A program made the translations under genes and the position numbers. This document shows, in pieces, positions 10,785-18,524 of a stretch of DNA of 64,000 bases; the first letter of the stretch is position 1, and each line of letters starts with the position of its first letter. The stretch is from contig CAJXVS010000009.1 of assembly GCA_913061265.1 (NCBI GenBank), forward strand, positions 62,001-126,000. Reading direction: 5' to 3'. The stretch comes from an uncultured Halobacteriovorax sp. GTDB lineage: Bacteria > Bdellovibrionota > Bacteriovoracia > Bacteriovoracales > Bacteriovoracaceae. The notes under the pieces are model-generated. The model was not told the origin of the DNA and ran no database searches. It worked only from the letters and a program-made list of their open reading frames with translations.

Positions 10785-12367
10785 TATTCTTGAGGGAAGA
10801 TCTCGTACTGCTCGACATGATAATTATTTTCTGAGCGGATAAGAAGAGATTTACCAAAGGTCTCCTCTAGCGTTTCAATCATATCAAGATCATCACCACA
10901 AAGCTGGGCGGTCACTTCAGGGTGAGCGTAGATAAAGACCTTACTCCCCTTCGCGTTCTTTAAGACTTTCGTTAGCTGTCTTACTAATTCATAACAAACA
11001 GTTAGGATTGATTTAACAGTCCCCGTTCCTTCACAGTATGGGCAGGCCTCACACATGACTCTCGTTAGAGTGTCGCGGGTTCTCTTTCTTGTCATCTCAA
11101 CAAGACCAAGGCCAGAGATAGGCATAACATTTGTTTTAGAGCGGTCTTTCTTAAGAGCGTCAACAAGGGCGTTATAAACAGCGTCTCTGTTTTCTTCTCG
11201 CTCCATATCGATAAAGTCGATGATGATGATCCCGCCACAATTTCGGAGTCTCAATTGATAGGCGATCTCTTTAACGGCTTCTAAGTTATTTCTAAGGATG
11301 GTCTCTTCAAGGGTCTTTCTCCCTACAAATTTACCAGTATTAACATCAACAGAAACCAAGGCTTCAGTCTGATCAATATTTAGCGATCCACCAGAGCGAA
11401 GATAAACTTTATTTGAAATACCACGCTCGATTTCAGTATCAATGCCGTTCTTTTCAAAAAGAGGAATCTCTTCCGTATAAAGCTGAGCTTTTCCTTTTAA
11501 CGAAGGAAGATACTTACCAACAAACTTCTCTACTTCTTTTAAGTTATCTTTATCATCAACTGAGATCTCTTCGACGTCTTCGTCAGTGATATCTCTAAGG
11601 ATTCTTTGAATAAAGGTTAAGTCTTTATGCAGAAGGTTTGGGGCCTTGACTCGGTCAGATTTCTTCATGACCTCTTTCCAAAGCTTAACCAGCATACTGT
11701 AGTCTGCTTTTAATAATTTGGAACTCGCCCCTTCTGCTGCGGTTCTGGCAATGATGCCTTTTCCTTCAGGGCGGATCTTATCAAGGATGTCTTTTAAACG
11801 GTCTCTCTCTTCGTCTTTTTCAATTCGTCTTGAGACACCTGTATGTTCGATAAAGGGCATAAAAACGACATGTCGACCGGCTAAGGTTACATGTCTTGTG
11901 ATCCTAGGACCCTTTGTTGATATAGGCTCTTTAGCCACTTGGATGAGGATCTCGTCCCCTTCTTTTAAGAAACTCTCGATGGTCACTTCAGCTGGGCGAA
12001 GCTTCATGTTCACGGCTTCACTAAGAGTTGAGAATTCATCCGGGATGATCTCTCCAACTTTTACTCGGGCTCTTTCTTCTTCAAGCTTCTTAGCCTTCTT
12101 GGCCATTTCTCTCTGCTCATCAAGGCTCGGAAGATAGGCATCATCAACATAAAGAAAGGCGGCTTTTTCATAACCAATATCAACAAAGGCCGATTGCATT
12201 CCAGGAAGAACACGAAGGACTTTCCCTTTGTAGATATTTCCTACATGAGGGTGGTTGCTTCGGTCATCCGTCTTTCTATCCATGAGGAAATCTAAGATTT
12301 CTCCAGACTCGACGAGTGCTGCGCGGCATTCATTTAATGTTTGATTTATTAGTAAGCTCTTTGCCAT
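10781..12367 (-). CDS. rng: Ribonuclease G/E family endoribonuclease
   Basis: Single-strand-specific endoribonuclease for rRNA maturation and mRNA decay. It has an N-terminal S1 RNA-binding domain (about residues 39-130, with GNIYKGKV and AFVDIG). The catalytic core holds the metal-binding aspartates in VSVDVNTGK (about 341) and IIIDFIDM (about 384). The Zn-link is CPYCEGTG at about 442-449. At 528 residues with no long disordered C-terminus it fits RNase G rather than RNase E. No clear Shine-Dalgarno precedes the ATG. The stop codon shares a TTAA with the convergent giant-protein gene, leaving no room for a terminator between them. A hairpin sits in its presumed 5' leader. Confidence 0.95.
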   Translation of the reverse strand: MAKSLLINQTLNECRAALVESGEILDFLMDRKTDDRSNHPHVGNIYKGKVLRVLPGMQSAFVDIGYEKAAFLYVDDAYLPSLDEQREMAKKAKKLEEERARVKVGEIIPDEFSTLSEAVNMKLRPAEVTIESFLKEGDEILIQVAKEPISTKGPRITRHVTLAGRHVVFMPFIEHTGVSRRIEKDEERDRLKDILDKIRPEGKGIIARTAAEGASSKLLKADYSMLVKLWKEVMKKSDRVKAPNLLHKDLTFIQRILRDITDEDVEEISVDDKDNLKEVEKFVGKYLPSLKGKAQLYTEEIPLFEKNGIDTEIERGISNKVYLRSGGSLNIDQTEALVSVDVNTGKFVGRKTLEETILRNNLEAVKEIAYQLRLRNCGGIIIIDFIDMEREENRDAVYNALVDALKKDRSKTNVMPISGLGLVEMTRKRTRDTLTRVMCEACPYCEGTGTVKSILTVCYELVRQLTKVLKNAKGSKVFIYAHPEVTAQLCGDDLDMIETLEETFGKSLLIRSENNYHVEQYEIFPQEY

Positions 12368-12383
12368 GACGAATAGATTAAGG

Positions 12384-12407
12384 TGCCTAGAGAATTAAGT
12401 CTAGGCA
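12384..12407. other. Inverted repeat between nupC and rng
   Basis: Perfect 8-bp stem (TGCCTAGA / TCTAGGCA) with an 8-nt loop, in the 53-bp gap after the nucleoside-transporter stop and before the RNase G start. No uridine run follows on the minus strand, so it is a poor intrinsic terminator. It could be a leader structure for rng. Confidence 0.45.
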
Positions 12408-12420
12408 TCCCCCATTATTC

Positions 12421-13641
12421 CTAAATAAATATTCCTGCAATACAGGCCGTCATAAAGCACGCTAAGGTACCGCCAATTAAGGACTTAATGCCAAGCTTGG
12501 CCAGATCCTGCTTTCTATCAGGGGCGATGGTCCCGATACCACCGATCTGAATGGCGATTGAAGAGAAGTTAGCAAAACCACAAAGGGCGTAGGTTGAAAT
12601 AGTTATGGCGCGCTGTGAAATCTCACCATTCTTTATCATGGCCTGAAGGTCAAGATAGGCCACAAATTCGTTAACCACTAATTTCTTTCCTAAGAGAGTT
12701 CCCACTAAGAAAGAATCGCTCCATGGAACTCCCATGAGCCAAGCGATTGGAGAAAAAAGATACCCAAGCATTAACTCAAGGCTTAATTGCTCAAATCCAA
12801 AAAGACCACCGGCCCAGCTAAGCCCGCCGTTAACCATAGCGATCAAAGCGATAAAAGCTAAGAGCATTCCGCCCACGTTCATCGCAAGTTTTAGACCCTC
12901 TCCTGCGCCACCAGCGGCAGCGTCAATTAAGTTAACAGTGGTCCTAGGAAGATCAACGTTCACCATGCCTTTTGTTTGAGACTCTTCAGTTTCAGGGACA
13001 AGTAATTTGGCGCATACTAAAGCGGCCGGAGCCGACATAACTGAGGCGGCCAATAAGTGACCAGCATCAACACCCATTCCAACATAAGCAGCTAGAACTC
13101 CCCCAGCCACGGTGGCCATACCACCAGTCATAAGGGCCATGATCTCTGATTTTGTCATTGAAGTGATATAAGGTTTTACAACAAGAGGGGCTTCCGTTTG
13201 CCCAGCAAAGATATTTGCAGCAGCTGAAAGTGATTCTGCTCCAGAAGTTCCCATGACTTTCATCATGACCCAAGCAGCGGCCTTGATTACATGTTGCATA
13301 ATTCCTACGTGGTAGAGAACACTCATTAAAGAACTCATAAAGATAATCGTAGGAAGAACCATAACGAAAAAGATAAAACCAAACTTTGGAATATTTGTAA
13401 GTGGTCCAAAGATAAAGGCAGAGCCTTCATTGGTATAACTTAGGATCCCGTTGAAGAATACTTTTGCCCCTTCAAAGACCCCGCGCCCTGCATCTGTTTT
13501 TAGAATCAACAGACCAAAGAGGATTTGCATAGCGATGCCAGTTCCTACCGTCTTCCAATTTATTGATTTACGATCTGAACTTAGACCAAAAGCGATGGCG
13601 ACCATTGTAAAAAGGCCTACTAATGAGATGAGTTTTTCCAT
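12421..13641 (-). CDS. nupC: Concentrative nucleoside transporter (NupC/CNT family)
   Basis: Inner-membrane cation/nucleoside symporter of 406 residues, the usual NupC size, with multiple hydrophobic segments. Family signatures are visible: a Gly-rich pore region with AGQTEAPLVVKPY (about residues 165-180), the VVNEFVAY motif, and a C-terminal YALCGFANFSSI. A possible SD (CAGGA) lies about 10 nt before the ATG. It lies near the plus-strand nucleoside phosphorylase/cytidine deaminase operon, separated by one small gene, which supports joint uptake and breakdown of nucleosides. Whether the coupling ion is Na+ or H+ cannot be told. Confidence 0.95.
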   Translation of the reverse strand: MEKLISLVGLFTMVAIAFGLSSDRKSINWKTVGTGIAMQILFGLLILKTDAGRGVFEGAKVFFNGILSYTNEGSAFIFGPLTNIPKFGFIFFVMVLPTIIFMSSLMSVLYHVGIMQHVIKAAAWVMMKVMGTSGAESLSAAANIFAGQTEAPLVVKPYITSMTKSEIMALMTGGMATVAGGVLAAYVGMGVDAGHLLAASVMSAPAALVCAKLLVPETEESQTKGMVNVDLPRTTVNLIDAAAGGAGEGLKLAMNVGGMLLAFIALIAMVNGGLSWAGGLFGFEQLSLELMLGYLFSPIAWLMGVPWSDSFLVGTLLGKKLVVNEFVAYLDLQAMIKNGEISQRAITISTYALCGFANFSSIAIQIGGIGTIAPDRKQDLAKLGIKSLIGGTLACFMTACIAGIFI

Positions 13642-13664
13642 TTTATTTTATCCTGTGATCTAAA

Positions 13665-14105
13665 TTAAAAGGTAAATTGATAGCCAACCATTGAAGGCGA
13701 AGCAGCTTTTTTATTATTGCTATTATGTTTAGCAAAGTGCCACTGCGTCCTAGTTGTTGTTGCAAATTTTTGGTCATCACTTGGTTTTAAAAGTGAAGCC
13801 CCTTCAACAGCGTTCTTTCCTTTCGAAGCGGCCATATAAGCCACTAAACCTACACCAACAATGATCCCAACGGCAGAGCCGATAACGATATTTTTTAAGT
13901 GATCCCCTGGCTCGTCAACAAAGCTCAAAGTAGAAAGACCAAGAACGGCCCCGCCAACTGCAGTTGCCCCGACGATCGAAATATCGCGGAATGAGTCTTC
14001 AAAATAGGTACTATCTCCGCCAGCAGGTGCCTCTTGGGCCATAAGTGGTGAAGATACTAAAATTAGAGAAAATACAGAAAAGAGGATAGTAAGTTTCGAT
14101 TTCAT
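13665..14105 (-). CDS. Small secreted or envelope protein, glycine-zipper type
   Basis: 146 residues, not recognised. It has a signal peptide (cut after about residue 23, SSPLMAQ). A central hydrophobic stretch rich in Gly/Ala (ATAVGGAVLG and GSAVGIIVGVG) looks like a glycine zipper and could insert in a membrane. The chain ends in YQFTF, an aromatic-rich terminus like that of outer-membrane beta-barrel proteins, though the protein is too short for a typical barrel. It sits 23 bp upstream of nupC on the same strand, so the two could be cotranscribed. Function unknown. Confidence 0.7.
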   Translation of the reverse strand: MKSKLTILFSVFSLILVSSPLMAQEAPAGGDSTYFEDSFRDISIVGATAVGGAVLGLSTLSFVDEPGDHLKNIVIGSAVGIIVGVGLVAYMAASKGKNAVEGASLLKPSDDQKFATTTRTQWHFAKHNSNNKKAASPSMVGYQFTF

Positions 14106-14284
14106 ATTTAATTCCGATAGCTTAACGTTTCGCGCATGATCAAAAAGCTTTGCTTTATGCAGCCCCAGAGCCTATTATGAGCCCTTTAAAAGCTAGATGA
14201 GAGCCATTTCCCCTTTGGGCGAATAAGTTTCATCTTTATAGCTTCTCCTATAACGATGCTTTGTTTTTCGGGAGGAGTCAAGGA

Positions 14285-15622
14285 TTGCGGGGTGTTATGA
14301 GCTTGAGCGCTTATCAAATTTTATATAAGAAACGCGAAGGCGAAGCTCTTACTAAAGAGGAAATAAAGTGGTTCGTAGACGGCTTTACTGAAGGCTCCGT
14401 AGCAGACTATCAAATGGCCGCCTTTCTCATGGCCGTCTGTACTAAGGGCATGAATGTGGATGAAACCGCATCTCTTACTGATGCCATGCTCTATTCTGGG
14501 GACGTCCTAGAATTTGAAGAGGCTTCCGTGGTCGACAAGCACTCAACTGGTGGTGTTGGCGATAAGACTTCATTTATCCTAGCCCCTCTTGCAGCAGCTT
14601 GCGGCATAACTGTTCCCATGATTGCAGGCCGAGGCCTAGGTCACACCGGCGGCACAGTTGATAAAGCTGAATCCATCAAAGGCTTTAATACCGAAATTGA
14701 TTTAAAAGAATTTGAAAACTTATTAAGAACTAAGAAACTCGCCATGATCGGTCAGACCCCAGAGATTGCTCCGGCCGATAAAAAAATCTACGCCCTTCGA
14801 GATGTCACGGCCACGATTGAATCAGTACCTCTTATCACTGGTTCCATCATGAGTAAGAAACTCGCTGAAGGGGCGCGCGGGATTGTCATGGACATTAAAG
14901 TTGGAAATGGCGCCTTCATGAAGAATATTGAAGAAGCTAGAGTTCTCGCGCAAAGCCTTATGAATACGGCAGAGCGTTTCGATAGAAATATGATGTGCTT
15001 CTTAACAAATATGAATCAGCCTCTTGGAGATACCATTGGTAACTCTCTTGAGATCATCGAATGCATTGAAGTACTTAAGGGCAAAGGTCCAAAAGACTTA
15101 GCAGATCTTTCTTTGGCCCTAGCTGGCGCCATGGTTCATATAGGCGGGAAGGCCAAAACTCTTGAAGAAGGTATCGAGCAAGTTACTACAGTGATGAATA
15201 ACGGCGAAGGCCTTAAGAAGTTTAGAGAAATGTTAGAGAATCAAGGTGGCTTAGGAGATGTTATTGACGACTATAGCCTTCTTCCTATGGCAGCTCTAAC
15301 AACCGAAGTTCCTGCTCCGCAAGACGGATATGTAGAATCCATGGATACCACCAGTATTGGTCTTCATTGTGTAGACTTAGGCGGAGGTCGCCACGTAGCT
15401 ACAGATAAGATTGATTTTGGAGTTGGTTTTACTATTCATAAAAAAGTTGGAGACCAGGTTAAAAAGGGTGAAAGTCTTTTAACTATCCACCATAATGAAG
15501 ATCAAAAAAGTATCGTTGAACGGCTAATCACAGAATTTAGCCAAAAAGACTATAAATTCTCAAACGAACAAACAAAGAGTGATCCCCTCATTTATGAGCA
15601 GGACATTCGTTGGAGCAAATAA
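14285..15622 (+). CDS. pdp: Pyrimidine-nucleoside (thymidine) phosphorylase
   Basis: Phosphorolysis of thymidine/uridine to base plus (deoxy)ribose-1-phosphate. Hallmarks: VDKHSTGGVGDKTS, the phosphate-binding SGRGLGHTGGT-like motif (AGRGLGHTGGTVDK), DKKIYALRDVT and SIMSKK; a C-terminal lipoyl-like lobe ends the protein. It resembles Bacillus Pdp more than E. coli DeoA, so the substrate may be both uridine and thymidine. Start: a GGAGGAG at 14271 sits 7 nt before a TTG at 14285, which I prefer. The ATG at 14297 has a poorer SD but fits the family N-terminus well. It opens an operon with the purine nucleoside phosphorylase and cytidine deaminase genes. Confidence 0.93.
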   Translation: MRGVMSLSAYQILYKKREGEALTKEEIKWFVDGFTEGSVADYQMAAFLMAVCTKGMNVDETASLTDAMLYSGDVLEFEEASVVDKHSTGGVGDKTSFILAPLAAACGITVPMIAGRGLGHTGGTVDKAESIKGFNTEIDLKEFENLLRTKKLAMIGQTPEIAPADKKIYALRDVTATIESVPLITGSIMSKKLAEGARGIVMDIKVGNGAFMKNIEEARVLAQSLMNTAERFDRNMMCFLTNMNQPLGDTIGNSLEIIECIEVLKGKGPKDLADLSLALAGAMVHIGGKAKTLEEGIEQVTTVMNNGEGLKKFREMLENQGGLGDVIDDYSLLPMAALTTEVPAPQDGYVESMDTTSIGLHCVDLGGGRHVATDKIDFGVGFTIHKKVGDQVKKGESLLTIHHNEDQKSIVERLITEFSQKDYKFSNEQTKSDPLIYEQDIRWSK

Positions 15623-15623
15623 A

Positions 15624-16439
15624 ATGTACGAAAAACTTGGCGCGGCAGCAAAACATATTGGAACCTTTAAAGACACTCCTCCTAGAGTTGGCATAATTTT
15701 AGGTTCAGGACTTGGTGCTTTTGTTGATAGTGTTGAAAATCAAATTCATATTCCTTATCAAGAAATCCCTCATTTTAGAGACTGCACTGTTGAAGGTCAT
15801 CAAGGACGTTTGATTCTTGGCACAGTAAACGATGTTGATGTTGCGATCCTTCAAGGAAGGCTTCATGCTTATGAAGGTCTTCCCATGGAAGAGGTTGTTT
15901 TTCCAACAAGAGTTCTCGCTACATTAGGAGTTGAAAAACTTATCCTAACCAATGCTGCTGGTGGAATTAATCAAGATTATATTCCAGGTGATATTGTTTG
16001 TATTAGTGATCATATAAATATGATGGCCGCCAATCCTTTGATTGGACCAAATATTAATGAACTAGGTCCACGCTTTCCTGATATGACTCAAGCTTATAAT
16101 CCTGAGCTTCAAGATGCTTTTAAAGCGGCTGCAAAGGACATGGGTTATAACCTAAAAACCGGGATCTATGCCGGTGTCTTAGGTCCAACTTATGAAACTC
16201 CAGCGGAAGTAAGAATGCTAGGGATCATCGGCGCCGATATGGTGGGAATGAGTACTGTTCCTGAAAGTATCGCTGCTAATCATCTAGGTATTCAAGTTTG
16301 TGGTCTTTCATGTATTACAAATATGGCTGCGGGGATTTCAAAAAGTAAGCTTGATCACTCTGAAGTTAAAGAACAAGCCCTTAAAGTGATGAAGACTTTT
16401 AGTGATCTTCTAACCACGGCCATTGGAAAATTTAAATGA
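15624..16439 (+). CDS. punA: Purine nucleoside phosphorylase (trimeric PNP type)
   Basis: Converts inosine/guanosine (and deoxy forms) plus phosphate to base plus ribose-1-phosphate. Motifs of the trimeric NP-II class: GIILGSGLGAFVD, VEGHQGRL, QGRLHAYEG, LTNAAGGIN and the base-binding AEVRMLGIIGADMVGMST followed by NMAAGIS. The ATG is one base after the preceding stop, with GGAG 8 nt upstream inside the end of that gene, indicating translational coupling. The stop overlaps the cdd start as ATGA. A substrate preference for guanosine/inosine over adenosine is likely from the class, not proven. Confidence 0.93.
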   Translation: MYEKLGAAAKHIGTFKDTPPRVGIILGSGLGAFVDSVENQIHIPYQEIPHFRDCTVEGHQGRLILGTVNDVDVAILQGRLHAYEGLPMEEVVFPTRVLATLGVEKLILTNAAGGINQDYIPGDIVCISDHINMMAANPLIGPNINELGPRFPDMTQAYNPELQDAFKAAAKDMGYNLKTGIYAGVLGPTYETPAEVRMLGIIGADMVGMSTVPESIAANHLGIQVCGLSCITNMAAGISKSKLDHSEVKEQALKVMKTFSDLLTTAIGKFK

Positions 16440-16822
16440 GCCTTGAATTAAGAGATGCTGCTATTGCTGCCAGTAAGATGGCCCACTCCCCTTATTCAAA
16501 AGTTAATGTGGGTTCGGCCCTTTTAACTGAATCAGGAGAAATCATAAGCGGCTGTAATATTGAAAACTCTAGTTTTGGCGGAACAGTTTGCGCTGAGAGA
16601 GTGGCCATGTGGAAAGCCGTTAGTGAAGGCAATCTGAAATGGTCAAGTATCTATGTCTATACTAAGGAAGGCTGGTCACCATGCGGTTTTTGCCGGCAGG
16701 TAATGGTTGAGTTTGCGCCTAAGAATTTAAAGATTATAATTGGTAATGAAAAAGGCGTTGAAACAGAGCATCTTCTTGAAGATCTTCTTCCGTTAGCGTT
16801 CTCACCTAAAGATATGAATTAG
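16436..16822 (+). CDS. cdd: Cytidine deaminase
   Basis: Zn-dependent deamination of (deoxy)cytidine to (deoxy)uridine, the step feeding pyrimidine nucleoside phosphorylase. 128 residues match the short homotetrameric class. Zinc/catalytic motifs: TVCAERVA (Cys-Ala-Glu) and PCGFCRQ; the substrate-binding SPYSKVNVGSAL and GCNIENSS are also present. ATGA overlap with the preceding phosphorylase gene. Confidence 0.95.
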   Translation: MSLELRDAAIAASKMAHSPYSKVNVGSALLTESGEIISGCNIENSSFGGTVCAERVAMWKAVSEGNLKWSSIYVYTKEGWSPCGFCRQVMVEFAPKNLKIIIGNEKGVETEHLLEDLLPLAFSPKDMN

Positions 16823-16860
16823 ACCAATAATTGCGAGTGGATACTCGAATTGGAAAAAAA

Positions 16861-18207
16861 ATGACAAATAAAGAACCCGCATCAGTTTCAGATGAAATTC
16901 AAAATATGAGTTTCTGTGTTTTCGACCTCGAAACCACAGGTGGTAATCATAAGAATGATAAGATCATTGAGATCGGAATGGTTAGGATTGAGAACCTAAA
17001 AGTTGTCAAAGAAGCTTCCTACTTAATTCAGCCCGAGATTCATATTCCAGAGTTTATTCAAAAACTAACTTCTATCACACCAGACGATGTGGCAGACTCC
17101 CCTAAGATTGAAGATGTTGTTGAAGAGATCTTAGAGTTTATGGGTGACAGTATCTTAGTCGCTCACAATACTAGCTTTGATGTTCCCTTCTTTAATTCAG
17201 TCTTAAGAAGATTAAAAAAGCCAGAATTAACCAATAGAAGTCTTTGTACCAACTTGATGACAAAGTACTTAATCCCTAATCTCATGAATTCAAACTTAAA
17301 CTACATGAGTAAGATCTTTGATATCCAACATAGAAAAGCTCATAGGGCCCTAGATGATGCTTCGGCCACAGCGGAACTGCTCTTAAATTATTTACAGATC
17401 TTTATTGATAAGAATATTCAAAAGGTAAATCACCTCTATTATCCTAGAAATAGATACGAGCTCGACCGCATTCATTTTAAGAATGATGAATCAAAAGAAG
17501 TCATTAAAAAGAAGCTCGCGAGTATGAGAACTCCAGGTCTTATTACTTTTAAAGGGGAAAATGGGGTCATCCTTTTTGCCCTCCCCTTAAGAAATAGCAC
17601 CAAAGAAAAAGAATTCATTTCCGAACAGATCGATAAGATTGACTGGGAGATGATAACCATAAGAGTCTATGGTCCTTTCCTTGAAAGTCTTGTTCATTTT
17701 TCAAATCTTTTTAGTAAACTTGATACGCCCATTAGAATGGATGTTTTAAAGTTCTTATGGGAAGAGCACCTCCCTAGTTTAAAGATGCCTGCAAAGATAA
17801 CGGATGAAGATGCTGCTTCTACAGGCCCTATCTTAGAGAGAGGTTTTGGAGACTTTGTGATAACAAATCATTTAGTCCCAGAGCAGATGATCATCTTTCC
17901 TATCTCTGCTCTACACCAAAAGTCCGGGCTTATCTTTCGCTACCCTAGTCATAGAAAGAAGTTGATTCAATATATCAATTCAAAGTCTAGTAGGATGACT
18001 AATAACAAGCTCAAGAAGATACATATTCATCCGACTCTAAAGATCTTTATTGATACTTATTTGAAAAATTCAAAAGATAATAAATCAGATCTTTTTATCT
18101 TTAGTAAGAATATTCCACAAAAGAATCCTGATCAATTCGTCTCCGAGCTCGAAGACTTCTTAGCGAATAATCCCAATACCTATAATTATCCCAAGGAATA
18201 TATTTAA
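16861..18207 (+). CDS. DnaQ-like 3'-5' exonuclease with long C-terminal extension
   Basis: DEDDh exonuclease domain in about the first 180 residues: VFDLETTG (Exo I Asp/Glu), SILVAHNTSFDVPFF (Exo II Asp) and HRALDDASATAEL (Exo III His/Asp). This is the fold of the PolIII epsilon subunit and RNase T. The following ~260 residues match nothing I recognise and contain no UvrC GIY-YIG motif. Start: the open frame extends to TTG 16831, but ATG 16861 fits better, with TTGGAA upstream. It lies 38 bp after cdd and probably shares its transcript. The last 48 bases overlap crcB on the other strand. DNA repair or degradation of foreign DNA are both possible roles. Confidence 0.8.
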   Translation: MTNKEPASVSDEIQNMSFCVFDLETTGGNHKNDKIIEIGMVRIENLKVVKEASYLIQPEIHIPEFIQKLTSITPDDVADSPKIEDVVEEILEFMGDSILVAHNTSFDVPFFNSVLRRLKKPELTNRSLCTNLMTKYLIPNLMNSNLNYMSKIFDIQHRKAHRALDDASATAELLLNYLQIFIDKNIQKVNHLYYPRNRYELDRIHFKNDESKEVIKKKLASMRTPGLITFKGENGVILFALPLRNSTKEKEFISEQIDKIDWEMITIRVYGPFLESLVHFSNLFSKLDTPIRMDVLKFLWEEHLPSLKMPAKITDEDAASTGPILERGFGDFVITNHLVPEQMIIFPISALHQKSGLIFRYPSHRKKLIQYINSKSSRMTNNKLKKIHIHPTLKIFIDTYLKNSKDNKSDLFIFSKNIPQKNPDQFVSELEDFLANNPNTYNYPKEYI

Positions 18208-18516
18208 AGAGAATACGAGGAGGGCTTCGGTAAGCCTTCCTGCTTTTATTAGAGTCACGACTTCATAAGAAAATGTCGAGAAGGTAGTAAGACTCCCTAG
18301 AAGCCCTGTTTTAAAAACTAGCTCTAATTCTTTATTACTCGGCTGATACCTCGAAACTAAAAAGAAAATCAAACAACCAATTAGATTAACAACAAGTGTA
18401 CCGCTCCACATCTTTCCTGTTAATTTATTCGCAAAGTGACTCGTGATCCAGCGAAGGTTTGCCCCAAGGCCACCGGCCATAAAGATACAAAAGAATAATT
18501 TATAACTAATGCCCAT
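18160..18516 (-). CDS. crcB: Fluoride channel CrcB/Fluc
   Basis: Dual-topology fluoride channel of the inner membrane that exports toxic fluoride. About 118 residues with four hydrophobic helices. Family signatures: MAGGLGANLRW, GTLVVNLIGC and the Phe-box region GLLGSLTTFSTFS. Start: ATG 18516 with AGAAGAA upstream; a GTG at 18540 is also possible. It overlaps or abuts the end of the histidine-kinase-like gene, so it is the last gene of the long minus-strand run. No fluoride riboswitch could act on it alone, because there is no leader. Its 3' end overlaps the convergent exonuclease by 48 bp. Confidence 0.93.
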   Translation of the reverse strand: MGISYKLFFCIFMAGGLGANLRWITSHFANKLTGKMWSGTLVVNLIGCLIFFLVSRYQPSNKELELVFKTGLLGSLTTFSTFSYEVVTLIKAGRLTEALLVFSLNIFLGIIIGIGIIR

Positions 18517-18524
18517 ATTTTCTT

